Source: Atopobiaceae bacterium (lineage in GTDB: Bacteria; Actinomycetota; Coriobacteriia; Coriobacteriales; Atopobiaceae). From it: a DNA stretch of 64,000 nt. The notes beneath the pieces were generated by a model. It ran no database searches. It saw nothing but the letters and a program-made list of their open reading frames with translations, and was not told where the DNA came from. The stretch lies in contig JAFWIE010000081.1 in the NCBI GenBank assembly GCA_017533825.1, positions 27,812 to 91,811 of the forward strand, given 5' to 3'. Each line of letters begins with the position of its first letter. Within the stretch, counting starts at the first letter, position 1. Shown here piece by piece: positions 1-8,585 of the stretch. The position numbers and the translations under genes were made by a program.

Positions 1-340
1 GGCAACCTTGCATGTGCGCATCCTCGTACGTGACCACGATCCGCTTGAAGCGCCGCGTCGGTCGCGTGCCCGGCAGGGACAAGCAGCCTTCCTCGGTGTC
101 GTATGGCCCGCTACAATCCGTTATCCGCGGGTTGAGCATGGCGAGAATGGAGCCGTCCTCGTCCACCACGGCGATGATGCGCTTGCGCACACCAATCATG
201 TTTGCCGCCATGCCCACGCAGGTGGCCCGCTTCGACTCGAGCGTCTCCACGAGGTCGTGCACGACCTCGACGTCGCCTTCGCCAGCCTCTTCGCTGGGCT
301 TCTGCAGAAAGAACTTCATCGTCATGATGGGTCGGATCAC
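1..340 (-). CDS. def: peptide deformylase, N-terminal part, cut by the window edge
   Basis: Removes the formyl group from the initiator Met of new proteins; a cytosolic Fe/Zn hydrolase. The minus strand from 340 reads VIRPIMTMKFFLQKP, then VGMAANMIGV (motif I, GxGLAAxQ-like, in the divergent form of Gram-positive homologues) and EGCLSLPG (motif II, Cys metal ligand). Motif III (HEFDH-like) would lie beyond base 1. I chose GTG at 340 because family members begin with a similar MIxxIMKD-type sequence and because GGAAGGCGAGGAG lies just upstream; ATG at 325 is the alternative. It is divergent from the HAD gene, with about 90 bases between. Seen: motifs I and II. Not seen: motif III. Confidence 0.87.
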   Translation of the reverse strand, partial: MIRPIMTMKFFLQKPSEEAGEGDVEVVHDLVETLESKRATCVGMAANMIGVRKRIIAVVDEDGSILAMLNPRITDCSGPYDTEEGCLSLPGTRPTRRFKRIVVTYEDAHMQGC

Positions 341-431
341 GGTCTCCTCGCCTTCCCTTGCTCGATGGGTTGAGCACCAGCGCCACCCGTTGCGCTACAT
401 TATATCTGTCTCGCCGAAACGAGGAGGAACC

Positions 432-1259
432 ATGGGCGCCCACCACGACATCAAGCTCATCCTTTCAGACATCGACGGCACGCTACTGCCCTACGGACGG
501 CGCGTGGTGTCGCCGCGCGTGATTGAGGCCTTCCACGCGGCGATGAACGCCGGCATCCACGTGGGTCCCGCGAGCGGGCGCGGCATCAGCCATGTGGTTC
601 CCACCTTCGGTGGAGATGACGCCTGCGTCGCCACGGCCCTCGGGACCAACGGGATGCAGGTGCACCTTGATGGCGTGCTCATCCACGAGGAGCACCTGCC
701 ACACGCGGCAATCGAGCATGTCGCGCAGGTGATTCACGGGCTGCCGGGCGTCGGAGCAATCGTCTTTGACGGCGGAACGCCCCTGCTCGTGGAGGGGAAG
801 CGTGAGGACCTGGCACTCAGCTTCCCCGTCTACGCCGAGCAGGCGCGCGACGTAGATGCAATTCCCGACTTCCCCGTGTTCAAGATGAACGTCTTCTGCG
901 ACGGTGACCTCGACCGCACGCGCAAGCTCTACGACCTGGTTGCCCACGAGGTTCCCGAGTTGGACTTCAACGTCCCCATGGCCGGGTTTCTCAACATGGC
1001 ACCGCCCGGCTACAGCAAGGCCACCGGCATCGACATCATCTGCGAGGCGCTTGGCATCGACATCGACCAGGTCGTCACCTTCGGCGACGGTGGCAACGAC
1101 GTAGAGATGGTCGCTCATGTTCCCAACGGCGTGGCCGTTGCGGGCGCCGTGCCCGAGGTCGCCGCTGCGGCCCGCTGGCACATTGGACCCTGCGAGGAGG
1201 ACGCGGTGCCGACAGCCATCGAGGCACTCGCAATGGGAGACTGGCCATTCGAACGTTAG
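432..1259 (+). CDS. HAD superfamily (Cof-type) phosphatase
   Basis: A 275-residue HAD hydrolase of the Cof/YbiV type, which dephosphorylates small phosphorylated metabolites such as sugar phosphates. The nucleophile motif LSDIDGTLL is at about residues 10-18 with the two catalytic aspartates. Motif II lies in the HVGPASGRG region. Motif IV, FGDGGNDVEM, is near residues 217-226. The cap domain between motifs II and III is of C2 type in length. The start at 432 follows the Shine-Dalgarno GAGGAGGAA; upstream codons in the same frame have no family similarity. The substrate cannot be read from the sequence. Confidence 0.9.
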   Translation: MGAHHDIKLILSDIDGTLLPYGRRVVSPRVIEAFHAAMNAGIHVGPASGRGISHVVPTFGGDDACVATALGTNGMQVHLDGVLIHEEHLPHAAIEHVAQVIHGLPGVGAIVFDGGTPLLVEGKREDLALSFPVYAEQARDVDAIPDFPVFKMNVFCDGDLDRTRKLYDLVAHEVPELDFNVPMAGFLNMAPPGYSKATGIDIICEALGIDIDQVVTFGDGGNDVEMVAHVPNGVAVAGAVPEVAAAARWHIGPCEEDAVPTAIEALAMGDWPFER

Positions 1260-1336
1260 GAAAGGCTGCACTACGACGTTCGCATGCCGACCGCCGTATA
1301 CTGGGCAACGACCACACTCGCACAGGAGGGATTCGC

Positions 1337-2440
1337 ATGGCTTGGCCCGTAACTCTTTGCACGGAACGTCTCGTCCTTCGCCCTTGGCGCGAATCCGACG
1401 CCGAGGCGCTCTATGCCTATGCGTCGGATCCCGACGTGGGCCCCAACGCAGGATGGCCCGCACACCGAAGCATCGAGGAGAGCGCTCAAGCCATTCGCGA
1501 CGTCCTCACCGAGCCCCAGACCTTCGCCATCACCCTGCGCGACGCAGAGAACCCCGACGTCCCCGTCGGTTCCATCGGCCTCAAGATTGGCGAGGCGTCC
1601 GACCTCGCCATTGGCAGCGACCAGGCGGAGCTGGGGTTCTGGATTGGCAAGCCCCTGTGGGGCATGGGCTACATGCCCGAGGCGGTGCGCGCGGTCATGC
1701 GCTACGGCTTCCTTGAACTGGGGCTCGCGGCAATTTGGGCAGGTCACACCCACGACAATGACCAAAGCAGACGCGTCCAAGAGAAGACGGGCTTTATGCG
1801 GCAGCGTTCCATCAGGAATCGCCCGCGCAAGCTAGTGGGCGACTACAAGACGGAAGACGTGAATTGGATTACGCGCGACGAGTGGGAAATCCTGACGCAG
1901 GCAGACCCCGTGGATGAAGAGACGATTCGGCAGCAGCAGAGCGAGGCTGTCTCGATCTCGTCGACGATGTCGCGCATCTCCTACATCCGCTCCGGCGGCC
2001 AGACCGGTGCCGACCGCGGTGCGCTGGACGCTGCGCGCGAGGCGGGAGTTCCCATCTGTGGTTGGTGCCCGCCAGGAGGCCTAGCTGAGGATCTGCCAAA
2101 GGCACCGGGAATACTGGAGCGCTACCCAGAGCTCAAGGAGGGCGTGAGCGAGGGATACGTCGAGAGAACCGCATGGAACGTGCGCGACTCTCATGCCACG
2201 CTCATCGTGGCGCCTTCTGGCCTCGAACCGAAGAGCGGCACCGATATGACGGTGCGCTTTGCGGAGGACTATGGCCGCCCCTGTCTCGTGATTCGCAGCA
2301 TCGCGGAGCTCGGCACCGTGCGCACGTGGCTCTCTACGCTCGGCTATGGCCTCACCCTCAACGTCGCCGGCCCGCGCGAGAGCAAGACGCCGGGCACTTA
2401 CGCGCTCACGAAGAAGATCGTAGGTTTGCTGCTCGCATAG
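1337..2440 (+). CDS. GNAT acetyltransferase fused to a SLOG-type (putative molybdenum carrier) domain
   Basis: A 367-residue two-domain protein. Residues 1-190 are a RimJ/RimL-like GNAT N-acetyltransferase, with the family opening TERLVLRPWRESDA, the acetyl-CoA region FWIGKPLWGMGY and the closing EKTGF. After a linker, residues 210-367 match the SLOG/Rossmann family annotated as putative molybdenum carrier (PF12694): IRSGGQTGADRGALDAA, CGWCPP and SGTDMTVRFA. The start at 1337 has AGGAGG upstream, and a TATACT box lies at 1297-1302. The two domains are normally separate proteins, so the fusion suggests a coupled role, perhaps acylation linked to nucleotide-ligand binding. The function is not known. 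Confidence 0.82.
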   Translation: MAWPVTLCTERLVLRPWRESDAEALYAYASDPDVGPNAGWPAHRSIEESAQAIRDVLTEPQTFAITLRDAENPDVPVGSIGLKIGEASDLAIGSDQAELGFWIGKPLWGMGYMPEAVRAVMRYGFLELGLAAIWAGHTHDNDQSRRVQEKTGFMRQRSIRNRPRKLVGDYKTEDVNWITRDEWEILTQADPVDEETIRQQQSEAVSISSTMSRISYIRSGGQTGADRGALDAAREAGVPICGWCPPGGLAEDLPKAPGILERYPELKEGVSEGYVERTAWNVRDSHATLIVAPSGLEPKSGTDMTVRFAEDYGRPCLVIRSIAELGTVRTWLSTLGYGLTLNVAGPRESKTPGTYALTKKIVGLLLA

Positions 2441-2514
2441 ACCGGAGGCTTGCGCGCGGGGCAGTCCCTCGCGCACATCCCCCATGCGCAGAATCCCGTG
2501 CGAAAGGACGTGCC

Positions 2515-3141
2515 ATGCCATTCGACTTCAAGAAGGAGTATCGCGACCTCTACCAGCCCAAGACGAAGCCTTCCATCATCAAGGTGCCGCCCATGCACTT
2601 CCTCGCCGTCGAGGGCGCGGGTGATCCCAACGAAGTGGGCGGCACCTACCAGCACGCACTCGAGCTTCTCTATGGTTTGGCCTACACCCTCAAGATGAGT
2701 TACAAGACCGACCACGTCATCGATGGCTTCTATCAGTATGTGGTTCCGCCCCTGGAGGGCTTCTGGTGGCAGCCGGGCGTCGAGGGCGTAGACTACCATG
2801 ACAAATCGTCTTTCAACTGGCTCTCGGTCATCCGAGTGCCCGAGTTCGTGGGCGAGGCGGACTTCGCATGGGCCATCGAGACCGCTACGGCCAAGAAGAA
2901 GCTCGACTTCTCCCCCGTCCAGCTCATTGAGGTCGACGAAGGTCTCTGCGTGCAGTGCATGCACGTGGGTCCCTACGACGACGAGCCCGCAACGGTCGCC
3001 GCCATGCACGAGTTTGCCGAGGCACAGGGCTACGTGCCGGACTTCTCGGATGCGCGTCGCCACCACGAGATCTACCTCTCGGACCCACGCAAGGCAAATC
3101 CCGCAAGGATGCGCACCGTCGTGAGGCACCCCGTGAGGTAG
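2515..3141 (+). CDS. GyrI-like small-molecule-binding domain protein
   Basis: A 208-residue stand-alone GyrI-like (SOUL/SRPBCC-like BacT fold) protein. These bind or hydrolyse hydrophobic small molecules and are sometimes fused to AraC or MerR regulators; here there is no DNA-binding domain. Family markers are IIKVPPMHFLAVEGAGDPN near the start, the central EGFWW, and the C-terminal VQCMHVGPYDDEPAT with its conserved Glu. ATG 2515 follows the purine stretch GAAAGGACG. It lies 75 bases after the GNAT-SLOG gene in the same direction, so the two may be co-transcribed. Confidence 0.85.
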   Translation: MPFDFKKEYRDLYQPKTKPSIIKVPPMHFLAVEGAGDPNEVGGTYQHALELLYGLAYTLKMSYKTDHVIDGFYQYVVPPLEGFWWQPGVEGVDYHDKSSFNWLSVIRVPEFVGEADFAWAIETATAKKKLDFSPVQLIEVDEGLCVQCMHVGPYDDEPATVAAMHEFAEAQGYVPDFSDARRHHEIYLSDPRKANPARMRTVVRHPVR

Positions 3142-3217
3142 CGCGGGGCACAAGCAATCGGAATGACGCCACATCCAGCCGAGAGGGCGGGATGGCAGCC
3201 TCCACCAAGGGCGGCGG

Positions 3218-3569
3218 CCCATCGGCATACGACGATGGGCCGTCGCTGCGTACCATGGCAGAAGATTAGTGCGGAAAATCGTTGGCTTGATTCGTCGCCA
3301 ACTGGTGTTTTACCACTTTTGATATCGATTTTCCACAGTGGCTATTTTAGCCAGTGTGGAAAACCGACATCAATTTCGGTAAATTCCCAGTTGGCAGACA
3401 CGAGGCGCAACGATTTTCCGCACTTATGCACAAAGGCTATATCGCAATCTGGCGGACCGCACCACCGCCGCCGAGCCTTCTGGCTCCGCATGCGCACCGG
3501 ATATCTCATATGTGCTATTTCTCGGCCTTGGACAGGCACGTGTTGCGGCGTCGCCGCCGATTCGGCCGT
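3218..3569. repeat. long direct repeat, left copy (~352 bp)
   Basis: This stretch is nearly the same as 5697-6051, in the same orientation, with only scattered substitutions and one 3-base indel. It contains the 161 bp palindromic element plus about 50 bases on the left and 140 on the right. The two copies flank the AAA-ATPase/nuclease gene. No transposase is present. Bases 3570-3788 between the repeat and that gene hold no gene I can support. Confidence 0.9.
3266..3426. repeat. 161 bp palindromic element, copy 1
   Basis: A long imperfect palindrome with arms of about 78 bases. The outer arms carry GTGCGGAAAATCGT and its complement, the middle arms CCAACTGG and CCAGTTGG with TTTACC/GGTAAA, and the inner arms GATATCGATTTTCCACA and its degenerate complement. 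It carries TTTTCCACA (3329-3337), the same word inverted (3355-3363), and TTATGCACA overlapping its right edge (3424-3432). Other copies are at 5745, 17367 and 37488, all exactly 161 bases long. Confidence 0.92.
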
Positions 3570-3755
3570 ATGGCGCACGACCGAGGGCATGTCGCGGAGC
3601 AAGGAGACAGTCAAAAGCGATTGTGGCACTGCCACAAGGTCTTGCCCATCGCGAAGAATTGCGGCGTTCGTCCTCCATCACGCGACCTTCTTGTCCAGCT
3701 CGACTTGCCTTCATGCACGCTGTGGGACAGCAATATCCGAGCCGTAGGCATAAGG

Positions 3756-3761
3756 TACAAT
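3756..3761 (+). promoter_or_regulatory. possible -10 box of the AAA-ATPase/nuclease gene
   Basis: TACAAT lies 27 bases before the start codon at 3789, and GGAGGAGAGAC provides a strong ribosome site. No convincing -35 hexamer is visible 17 bases upstream, so this rests on the -10 box alone. Confidence 0.3.
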
Positions 3762-3788
3762 GGCCACAAAAGACGCAGGAGGAGAGAC

Positions 3789-5489
3789 ATGGCGCGTGTG
3801 GTAAGCATCGGCAGGCAGGGCTTCGAGGACCTACGCATAAGCAGCTGCTTTTACGTAGACAAGACCGGCTTCATCAGCGACTGGTGGCGCGCGCAGGACG
3901 ACGTCACCCTCATCTGCCGACCCCGACGCTTCGGCAAGACCCTCTTGCTCGACACTGTGCATTGCTTCCTCTCTACTGACCTCGCAGGACGAGGCGAGGA
4001 GCTCTTTGAGGGCCTTGAAGTATGGAAAGACCCTGGCATGCGGGCGCTTCAGGGCACGGTACCGGTCGTCTTCGTGAGCTTCGCTGACTGCAAGGGGCAG
4101 TCACTCAAAGAGACAAAAGAGCTTATGAAGCAGATGCTCTGTGCAGCGGTGCGCTTCCATGGTTACCTACGAGAATCGGAGGCTGTAGACGATGCCGACC
4201 GAGCCTTCCTCGCCGACGTCTCCGACGACATGCCCGACGTCGCCGCCAGGACCTGCCTAAAGCGGCTGTGTCGGGCACTTCGCGCTCACTGGGGCGTGAA
4301 GCCGGTAGTGCTGCTCGACGAATACGACACCCCCATGCAGGAGGCCTGGCTGGGTGGATGGTGGGACGGTATGGCGGACTTCGTACGGGGTCTCTTCAAC
4401 TCGACCTTCAAGACCAACCCCAACCTAGGGCGAGCCCTCATAACGGGCATCACCCGCGTGGCCAGCGAGTCCATCTTCTCGGACATGAACAACCCCGACG
4501 TCGTAACAACGGCCACGCCCAAGTACCAAGATGCCTGCGGCTTCACGCAAGACGAGGTGGATGCAGCGCTCGAGGAGTTCGGACTGCAGGACATGGCCAG
4601 CGATGTGCGCGACTGGTACGACGGCTACGCCTTTGGCGGAGTGGCGGGCATCTACAACCCCTGGTCGGTAACCAACATGCTGGACAAGCGAGAGATTGAC
4701 ACCTACTGGGCCGGCTCCAGCTCCAATGCATTGGTCTCCAGTCTCGTGCGCCGGGGATCGACCGAGCTCAAGGCAGATTTCGAGACGCTGCTCGATGGCG
4801 GCGAAGTGGGGAAGCCGGCGGGACAGTTCGTGGACTTCCGCTCGCTACAGACAAGTCAAGGCGCGGTGTGGTCGCTGCTCCTAGCCGCTGGCTACCTCAG
4901 GTTAGTGCGCGTCGAGGGTAACGTGCCGCCCAAGACCTACGTACTCAGGCTGCCCAACCTAGAGATTCGTGAGCTGTTCAGTCAGCTCGTACGCGGCTGG
5001 TTCGAGTGCGTCGAGGGAAGCTGGAACGCTTTCTGCCGGTCGCTCGCAGCATGCGACGCTGAGGCAATGAACGACTACCTCTCTGACCTTGCCAGCGATG
5101 TGATGTCCACCTTCGACTCGGCTACCCGCCCCTCCAAGAGGGAGCAGCCCGAACGCTTCTGGCATGGCCTGGTACTGGGGCTGCTGGTACATATGCGGGC
5201 CACACACGTGTTGCGTTCCAACCGCGAAAGCGGCTACGGGCGTTACGACGTCATGCTCGAGCCACGCGACAAATCGGCGCGCGGACAGGAGGGAGAGGCC
5301 CACGTCATCGAGTTCAAGGTATTCGACCCACGTCGCGGCGAGGAAACCCTAGAGGACACGCTCGCTCATGCACTCGCCCAAATTGAGAACAAGGGCTATG
5401 ACGCCGATCTCGTCGAACGCGGGGTGGACCCAACGCGCATCCACCACTGGGGCATCGCGTTCCAGGGAAAAGAAGTGCTCGTTGGGTGA
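3789..5489 (+). CDS. AAA-ATPase-like / PD-(D/E)XK nuclease family protein
   Basis: A 566-residue member of the AAA-ATPase_like (PF09820) plus PDDEXK_9 (PF08011) family, often called DUF1703, which is multi-copy in anaerobes. The N-terminal part has the family opening SIGRQGFEDLR and CFYVDKTGFI, then the Walker A-like CRPRRFGKTLLLD at about residue 43 and Walker B VVLLDEYDTP near 177. The C-terminus has the nuclease core with VIEFKVFD. ATG 3789 has GGAGGAGAG upstream; the open frame extends further 5' only through the repeat. The gene sits between two long direct repeats, and a paralogue begins at 63815. Its role is unproven; defence or mobile-element functions have been proposed for this family. 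Confidence 0.9.
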   Translation: MARVVSIGRQGFEDLRISSCFYVDKTGFISDWWRAQDDVTLICRPRRFGKTLLLDTVHCFLSTDLAGRGEELFEGLEVWKDPGMRALQGTVPVVFVSFADCKGQSLKETKELMKQMLCAAVRFHGYLRESEAVDDADRAFLADVSDDMPDVAARTCLKRLCRALRAHWGVKPVVLLDEYDTPMQEAWLGGWWDGMADFVRGLFNSTFKTNPNLGRALITGITRVASESIFSDMNNPDVVTTATPKYQDACGFTQDEVDAALEEFGLQDMASDVRDWYDGYAFGGVAGIYNPWSVTNMLDKREIDTYWAGSSSNALVSSLVRRGSTELKADFETLLDGGEVGKPAGQFVDFRSLQTSQGAVWSLLLAAGYLRLVRVEGNVPPKTYVLRLPNLEIRELFSQLVRGWFECVEGSWNAFCRSLAACDAEAMNDYLSDLASDVMSTFDSATRPSKREQPERFWHGLVLGLLVHMRATHVLRSNRESGYGRYDVMLEPRDKSARGQEGEAHVIEFKVFDPRRGEETLEDTLAHALAQIENKGYDADLVERGVDPTRIHHWGIAFQGKEVLVG

Positions 5490-5538
5490 AGGAAGGCATG
5501 CGGAGGGACTGTTCGTCTTGCTTCCACCAGTGCGCAGA

Positions 5539-5575
5539 GGGCCACCGACCGCGTCATTCGCACGATCGGTGGCCC
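5539..5575 (+). terminator. GC-rich hairpin after the AAA-ATPase/nuclease gene
   Basis: GGGCCACCGA and TCGGTGGCCC form a perfect 10 bp stem with a 17-base loop, about 50 bases after the stop codon. No T run follows, so an intrinsic terminator is only possible. Confidence 0.45.
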
Positions 5576-5696
5576 CGGCTATGACTGGGTCGCCACCTTG
5601 CCGGTGATTGCGTTGACCGCAAGCTTCGCAACTACGAATGTGATCCCCCTTGTGGTTGATATCGATGTCATAACGACCCGCTGCGAAGGGCGACAG

Positions 5697-6051
5697 CCCA
5701 TCGGCATACGACGATGGGTCGTCGTTGCGTACCGCGGTAGGAAATTAGTGCGGAAAATCGTTGGCTTGATTCGTCGCCAACTGGGGTTTTACCGCTTTTG
5801 ATATCGATTTTCCGCTGTGGCTATTTTAGCCAGTGTGGAAAATCGATATCAATTTCGGTAAATTCCCAGTTAGCAGACGCGAGGCGCAACGATTTTCCGC
5901 ACTTATGCACAAAGGCTATATCGCAATCTGGCGGACTACACCACCGCCGCCGAGCCTTTTGGCTCCGCATGCGCACCGGATATCTCATATGTGCTATTCC
6001 TCGACCTTGGACAGGCACGTGTTGCGGCATCGCCGCCGCCGATTCGGCCGT
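5697..6051. repeat. long direct repeat, right copy (~355 bp)
   Basis: Right-hand partner of 3218-3569. The spacing is constant at 2479 bases through the palindrome and becomes 2482 near the right end because of one extra CCG-type triplet. Together the two copies bracket the AAA-ATPase/nuclease gene like a cassette. The wider interval 5490-6304 holds no gene I can support. Confidence 0.9.
5745..5905. repeat. 161 bp palindromic element, copy 2
   Basis: Best-preserved copy. Its inner arms read GATATCGATTTTCC and GGAAAATCGATATC. The outer arms and the TTATGCACA word at the right edge match copy 1. Confidence 0.92.
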
Positions 6052-6092
6052 TGGGAGCGAGCAATCACACGAAGCCACGTGAAATAACAAGA

Positions 6093-6130
6093 ACCGGGCC
6101 GTCTCGCATCGCGCTGCGAGACGGCCCGGT
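6093..6130. terminator. 16 bp perfect hairpin upstream of the flavodoxin gene
   Basis: ACCGGGCCGTCTCGCA and its exact complement are separated by the 6-base loop TCGCGC. No T run follows on the plus strand; on the minus strand it is followed by TCTTGTTATTTC. It may insulate the repeat region from the flavodoxin gene. Confidence 0.5.
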
Positions 6131-6172
6131 CCCTGACGCCGACGTCGACCTTACAGGACCGGGCGTCCGTGC

Positions 6173-6201
6173 TTGGCAAGGAGCTCCTGCGCGGCAATTA
6201 T
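6173..6201 (+). promoter_or_regulatory. possible sigma-70 promoter of the flavodoxin gene
   Basis: TTGGCA (6173-6178) and AATTAT (6196-6201) are spaced 17 bases apart. A second -10-like box, TATACT, lies at 6205-6210. The implied leader is about 95 bases. Confidence 0.4.
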
Positions 6202-6304
6202 AGGTATACTCAGGCAAATCAGCAGGCGAACAAACGATAAGCATGACCCACATCTCATAGTTCCGCTATCCTTAAGCTACATCCAACAAAGAAGGGGGCA
6301 CAAG

Positions 6305-6784
6305 ATGGCAAAGACTCTAGTGGCATACTTCAGCGCAAGCGGCACAACCGCCAAGGTGGCGAAGGACCTCGCCACAGCGATGAGCGCAGACCTCTTCGAA
6401 ATCGCGGCCGCTCAGCCCTACACGCGCGCTGACCTCAACTGGAACGACAAGGGCAGCCGCTCGTCGATCGAGATGAACGACGAGTCATGTCGGCCAGCCA
6501 TCGCAGGAACGGTTGACGACGTGGAAGCATACGACACGGTGTTTGTGGGCTTCCCCGTGTGGTGGTACGTCGAGCCGCGCATCATCGACACGTTCCTCGA
6601 AGCATACGACTTCTCTGGAAAGACAATCGTCCCCTTTGCGACGAGCGGCGGAAGCGGCCTGGGACGCGCGCCGAAACGCATGCGGGCGCTTGCGCCCGGT
6701 GCGACCGTGCTGCCAGGCGGTACCTTAAACGGTCATCCTTCCAAGGCAAAGCTCGCAGCTTGGGCTGAGGACGCACTGCGGTAA
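6305..6784 (+). CDS. flavodoxin
   Basis: A 159-residue FMN-binding flavodoxin, a low-potential electron carrier in the cytosol. The N-terminal FMN phosphate loop is visible in LVAYFSASGTTAKVAKDLA. FVGFPVWWYVEPRIIDTFLE is the aromatic isoalloxazine-binding region and FATSGGSGLGRAP the later loop. Length and order match the Flavodoxin_4 type found in gut anaerobes. The start at 6305 follows GAAGGGGGCACAAG. It is a single gene ending before a strong hairpin. Confidence 0.9.
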   Translation: MAKTLVAYFSASGTTAKVAKDLATAMSADLFEIAAAQPYTRADLNWNDKGSRSSIEMNDESCRPAIAGTVDDVEAYDTVFVGFPVWWYVEPRIIDTFLEAYDFSGKTIVPFATSGGSGLGRAPKRMRALAPGATVLPGGTLNGHPSKAKLAAWAEDALR

Positions 6785-6840
6785 ACCTGAGCTAGAGTGC
6801 CTGACAAGACGTCCAGAAACGTCCGAGGACGTCCCAAGAG

Positions 6841-6873
6841 ACTGCCCACGAGGGGTGACCTCTCGTGGGCAGT
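6841..6873. terminator. convergent bidirectional terminator hairpin
   Basis: ACTGCCCACGAG pairs with CTCGTGGGCAGT (12 bp stem, 9-base loop) between the flavodoxin gene (plus) and the minus gene ending at 6942. Confidence 0.7.
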
Positions 6874-6941
6874 TGTGCGTCACTTCGCGCGCCTCGACGG
6901 CCTCCACGCTCCCACAAGAAGAACGTAGTCGGCCGGAGAAC

Positions 6942-7424
6942 CTAGCGCACCTTGAGTGAGGAGATGATGCTCTCGTAAGCGTGGCGATTCGCCTCCGCCC
7001 TCTGCGAGCGCGTGTAATAGTTCAGCGTGTAGCAGCGAATGCCATACTTGAATACCATGATCTCGCCCTCTTGCTCCGTATCCTCAACCGTGTACGAGAA
7101 GCGGAATCCTTGCGCCGGAGCATCGGCACCTTCCACCGAACGCTCGAAGAAGCCATCGTTTCGATACCCGCTGCCGGGACGACACCGCGCGAACTTCTTG
7201 TCAACCCGCATGGCGAGCGACTTCTCGTTCACGAACTTCGAGACGAATTTGCTCGAATCCTTCCACGTAACGTGCACCATCATGTGCCGCTTCGTATCGC
7301 GCACGCCCCACATACGGGTGTACTTGGCTCCAATGAGCATCTCCAGCTCTTGGTGCTCGATGGGTTCGAAGCCCTTCGGCAGCCACACTTGAAGCCATTC
7401 GTTATCAATCAAAACGGTCTTCAT
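6942..7424 (-). CDS. conserved hypothetical protein
   Basis: A 160-residue soluble protein with no family I can name. It opens MKTVLIDNEWLQVWLPKGFE and carries scattered aromatic and basic residues, with no signal peptide or membrane segment. The pattern of short beta-like stretches (HMMVHVTW, FRFSYTVEDTE, IMVFKYGIRCYTLNYY) suggests a mostly beta fold. AAGGAGGACAGGA precedes the ATG at 7424, so translation is well supported. It lies 80 bases downstream of the CPBP protease gene, same strand. Confidence 0.75.
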   Translation of the reverse strand: MKTVLIDNEWLQVWLPKGFEPIEHQELEMLIGAKYTRMWGVRDTKRHMMVHVTWKDSSKFVSKFVNEKSLAMRVDKKFARCRPGSGYRNDGFFERSVEGADAPAQGFRFSYTVEDTEQEGEIMVFKYGIRCYTLNYYTRSQRAEANRHAYESIISSLKVR

Positions 7425-7504
7425 TCCTGTCCTCCTTCGCGTTGTATCGCCCTCACCTGCCAGCCCTCACCTGCCAGCCCTCGCGTTGTAGCACCTCTTT
7501 GGCG

Positions 7505-8407
7505 CTACGCACTCCGCAAGGGAGAGAGGCGCCACAGAGAGACGGCGCCCAAGACAATCAGCGGAATGCCCGCCACGAGCCCGAGCGGCGTGGGCCCATA
7601 GAGAGTCGTCCCAACGGAACAAAAGCCGAGCCCCACGTTCGCGATTGCGTTGAAGGCACCGTGGGCGAGCGCACACGGCCACACGCTTTCGGAGCGTTTC
7701 CGCAGGTACGAGAGGCAGCATGCCATCGCGGTGCACAGCAGCGTCATCGTGAGTATGCCCGCAACGGGAAAGCCCGCGTAACCCATGCCGTAGTTGTGCC
7801 CCATGGCGATAGCTGGCGCGTGCCACAACCCCCAGATGACACCCGAGGCGAGGGCGGCAGCACGTTCGGACATGTGTTCAGCGAGCGTAGGGAACAGCAT
7901 GCCGCGCCAGCCAACCTCCTCACCGAACGCGGGAATCATGTTGATGAACGGCGCAACCGCAAGGGACAAGGCCAAGGTCATTGCGAGCGTGACGGGGACT
8001 GGGGGCATCTGTGCCGTCAGCTGATCGGCCGACTGCCCCGCCGCCGCAGCTATCGCTTGCAAGGAGGAATTCATGGTCGGGTCGAACCATTGCGGGTTCA
8101 GCGCAAAGAAGACGACATCGCCCAGCAGGGTGATTGCCGCGGGCACAAACCAGGCAAGCAAGTACGAGCCGATGCTCTGCTTGACGCGCGGCCGCACAGC
8201 AAGGTCGATGCGCCCTTCGGGCGCGCTCACGAGATTCGCGACGAGCGCACCGACGAGCGGGAAGAACATGCTGAGGGCAATGAGGCCCATCATGACCGGC
8301 GAGGAGCTCTCGCCATGAGCGAACGTGCCCAGCGCGATGCCCGCGGGAATCATCAGGCCCCACGTAAGACCAAACGTTACGGCAAGGTATACGGCAAGAC
8401 GCTTCAT
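7505..8407 (-). CDS. CPBP family intramembrane metalloprotease
   Basis: A 300-residue integral membrane protein of the CPBP (CAAX protease and bacteriocin-processing, Abi) family. Predicted helices include an N-terminal MKRLAVYLAVTFGLTWGLM and several later segments. The catalytic motifs are FGEEVGWRGML (EExxxR, paired glutamates), then IWGLWHAPA with the conserved His, and a final AHGAFNAIAN. In other bacteria, homologues process prenylated proteins or give bacteriocin self-immunity. I chose ATG 8407 over an upstream Met because AGGGGGTTTCG precedes it and the protein starts at the first helix. Confidence 0.88.
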   Translation of the reverse strand: MKRLAVYLAVTFGLTWGLMIPAGIALGTFAHGESSSPVMMGLIALSMFFPLVGALVANLVSAPEGRIDLAVRPRVKQSIGSYLLAWFVPAAITLLGDVVFFALNPQWFDPTMNSSLQAIAAAAGQSADQLTAQMPPVPVTLAMTLALSLAVAPFINMIPAFGEEVGWRGMLFPTLAEHMSERAAALASGVIWGLWHAPAIAMGHNYGMGYAGFPVAGILTMTLLCTAMACCLSYLRKRSESVWPCALAHGAFNAIANVGLGFCSVGTTLYGPTPLGLVAGIPLIVLGAVSLWRLSPLRSA

Positions 8408-8585
8408 CGAAACCCCCTGAAGAACGATTGGGACCAGCTTCACCGCCCATCTCAACCCGCGCATCGATTATACGCGCGCCGCACTGCCCCGGCGTCTAGG
8501 TTACGATATCAAGGTCATCGAAAAGACCCCGAGATGGGAATGGCCCATAGGTCACGGAACCCAAAGAGGGAGAAGAGGAGCTGAC

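Noticed and set aside
3354..3788. Long N-terminal extension of the AAA-ATPase/nuclease gene
   Set aside because: The extension reads through the repeat. The paralogue at 63815 and the ribosome site both support the start at 3789.
5598..5801. 67-residue ORF between the AAA-ATPase/nuclease gene and the right repeat
   Set aside because: It runs into the palindrome, has no ribosome site and no recognisable family.
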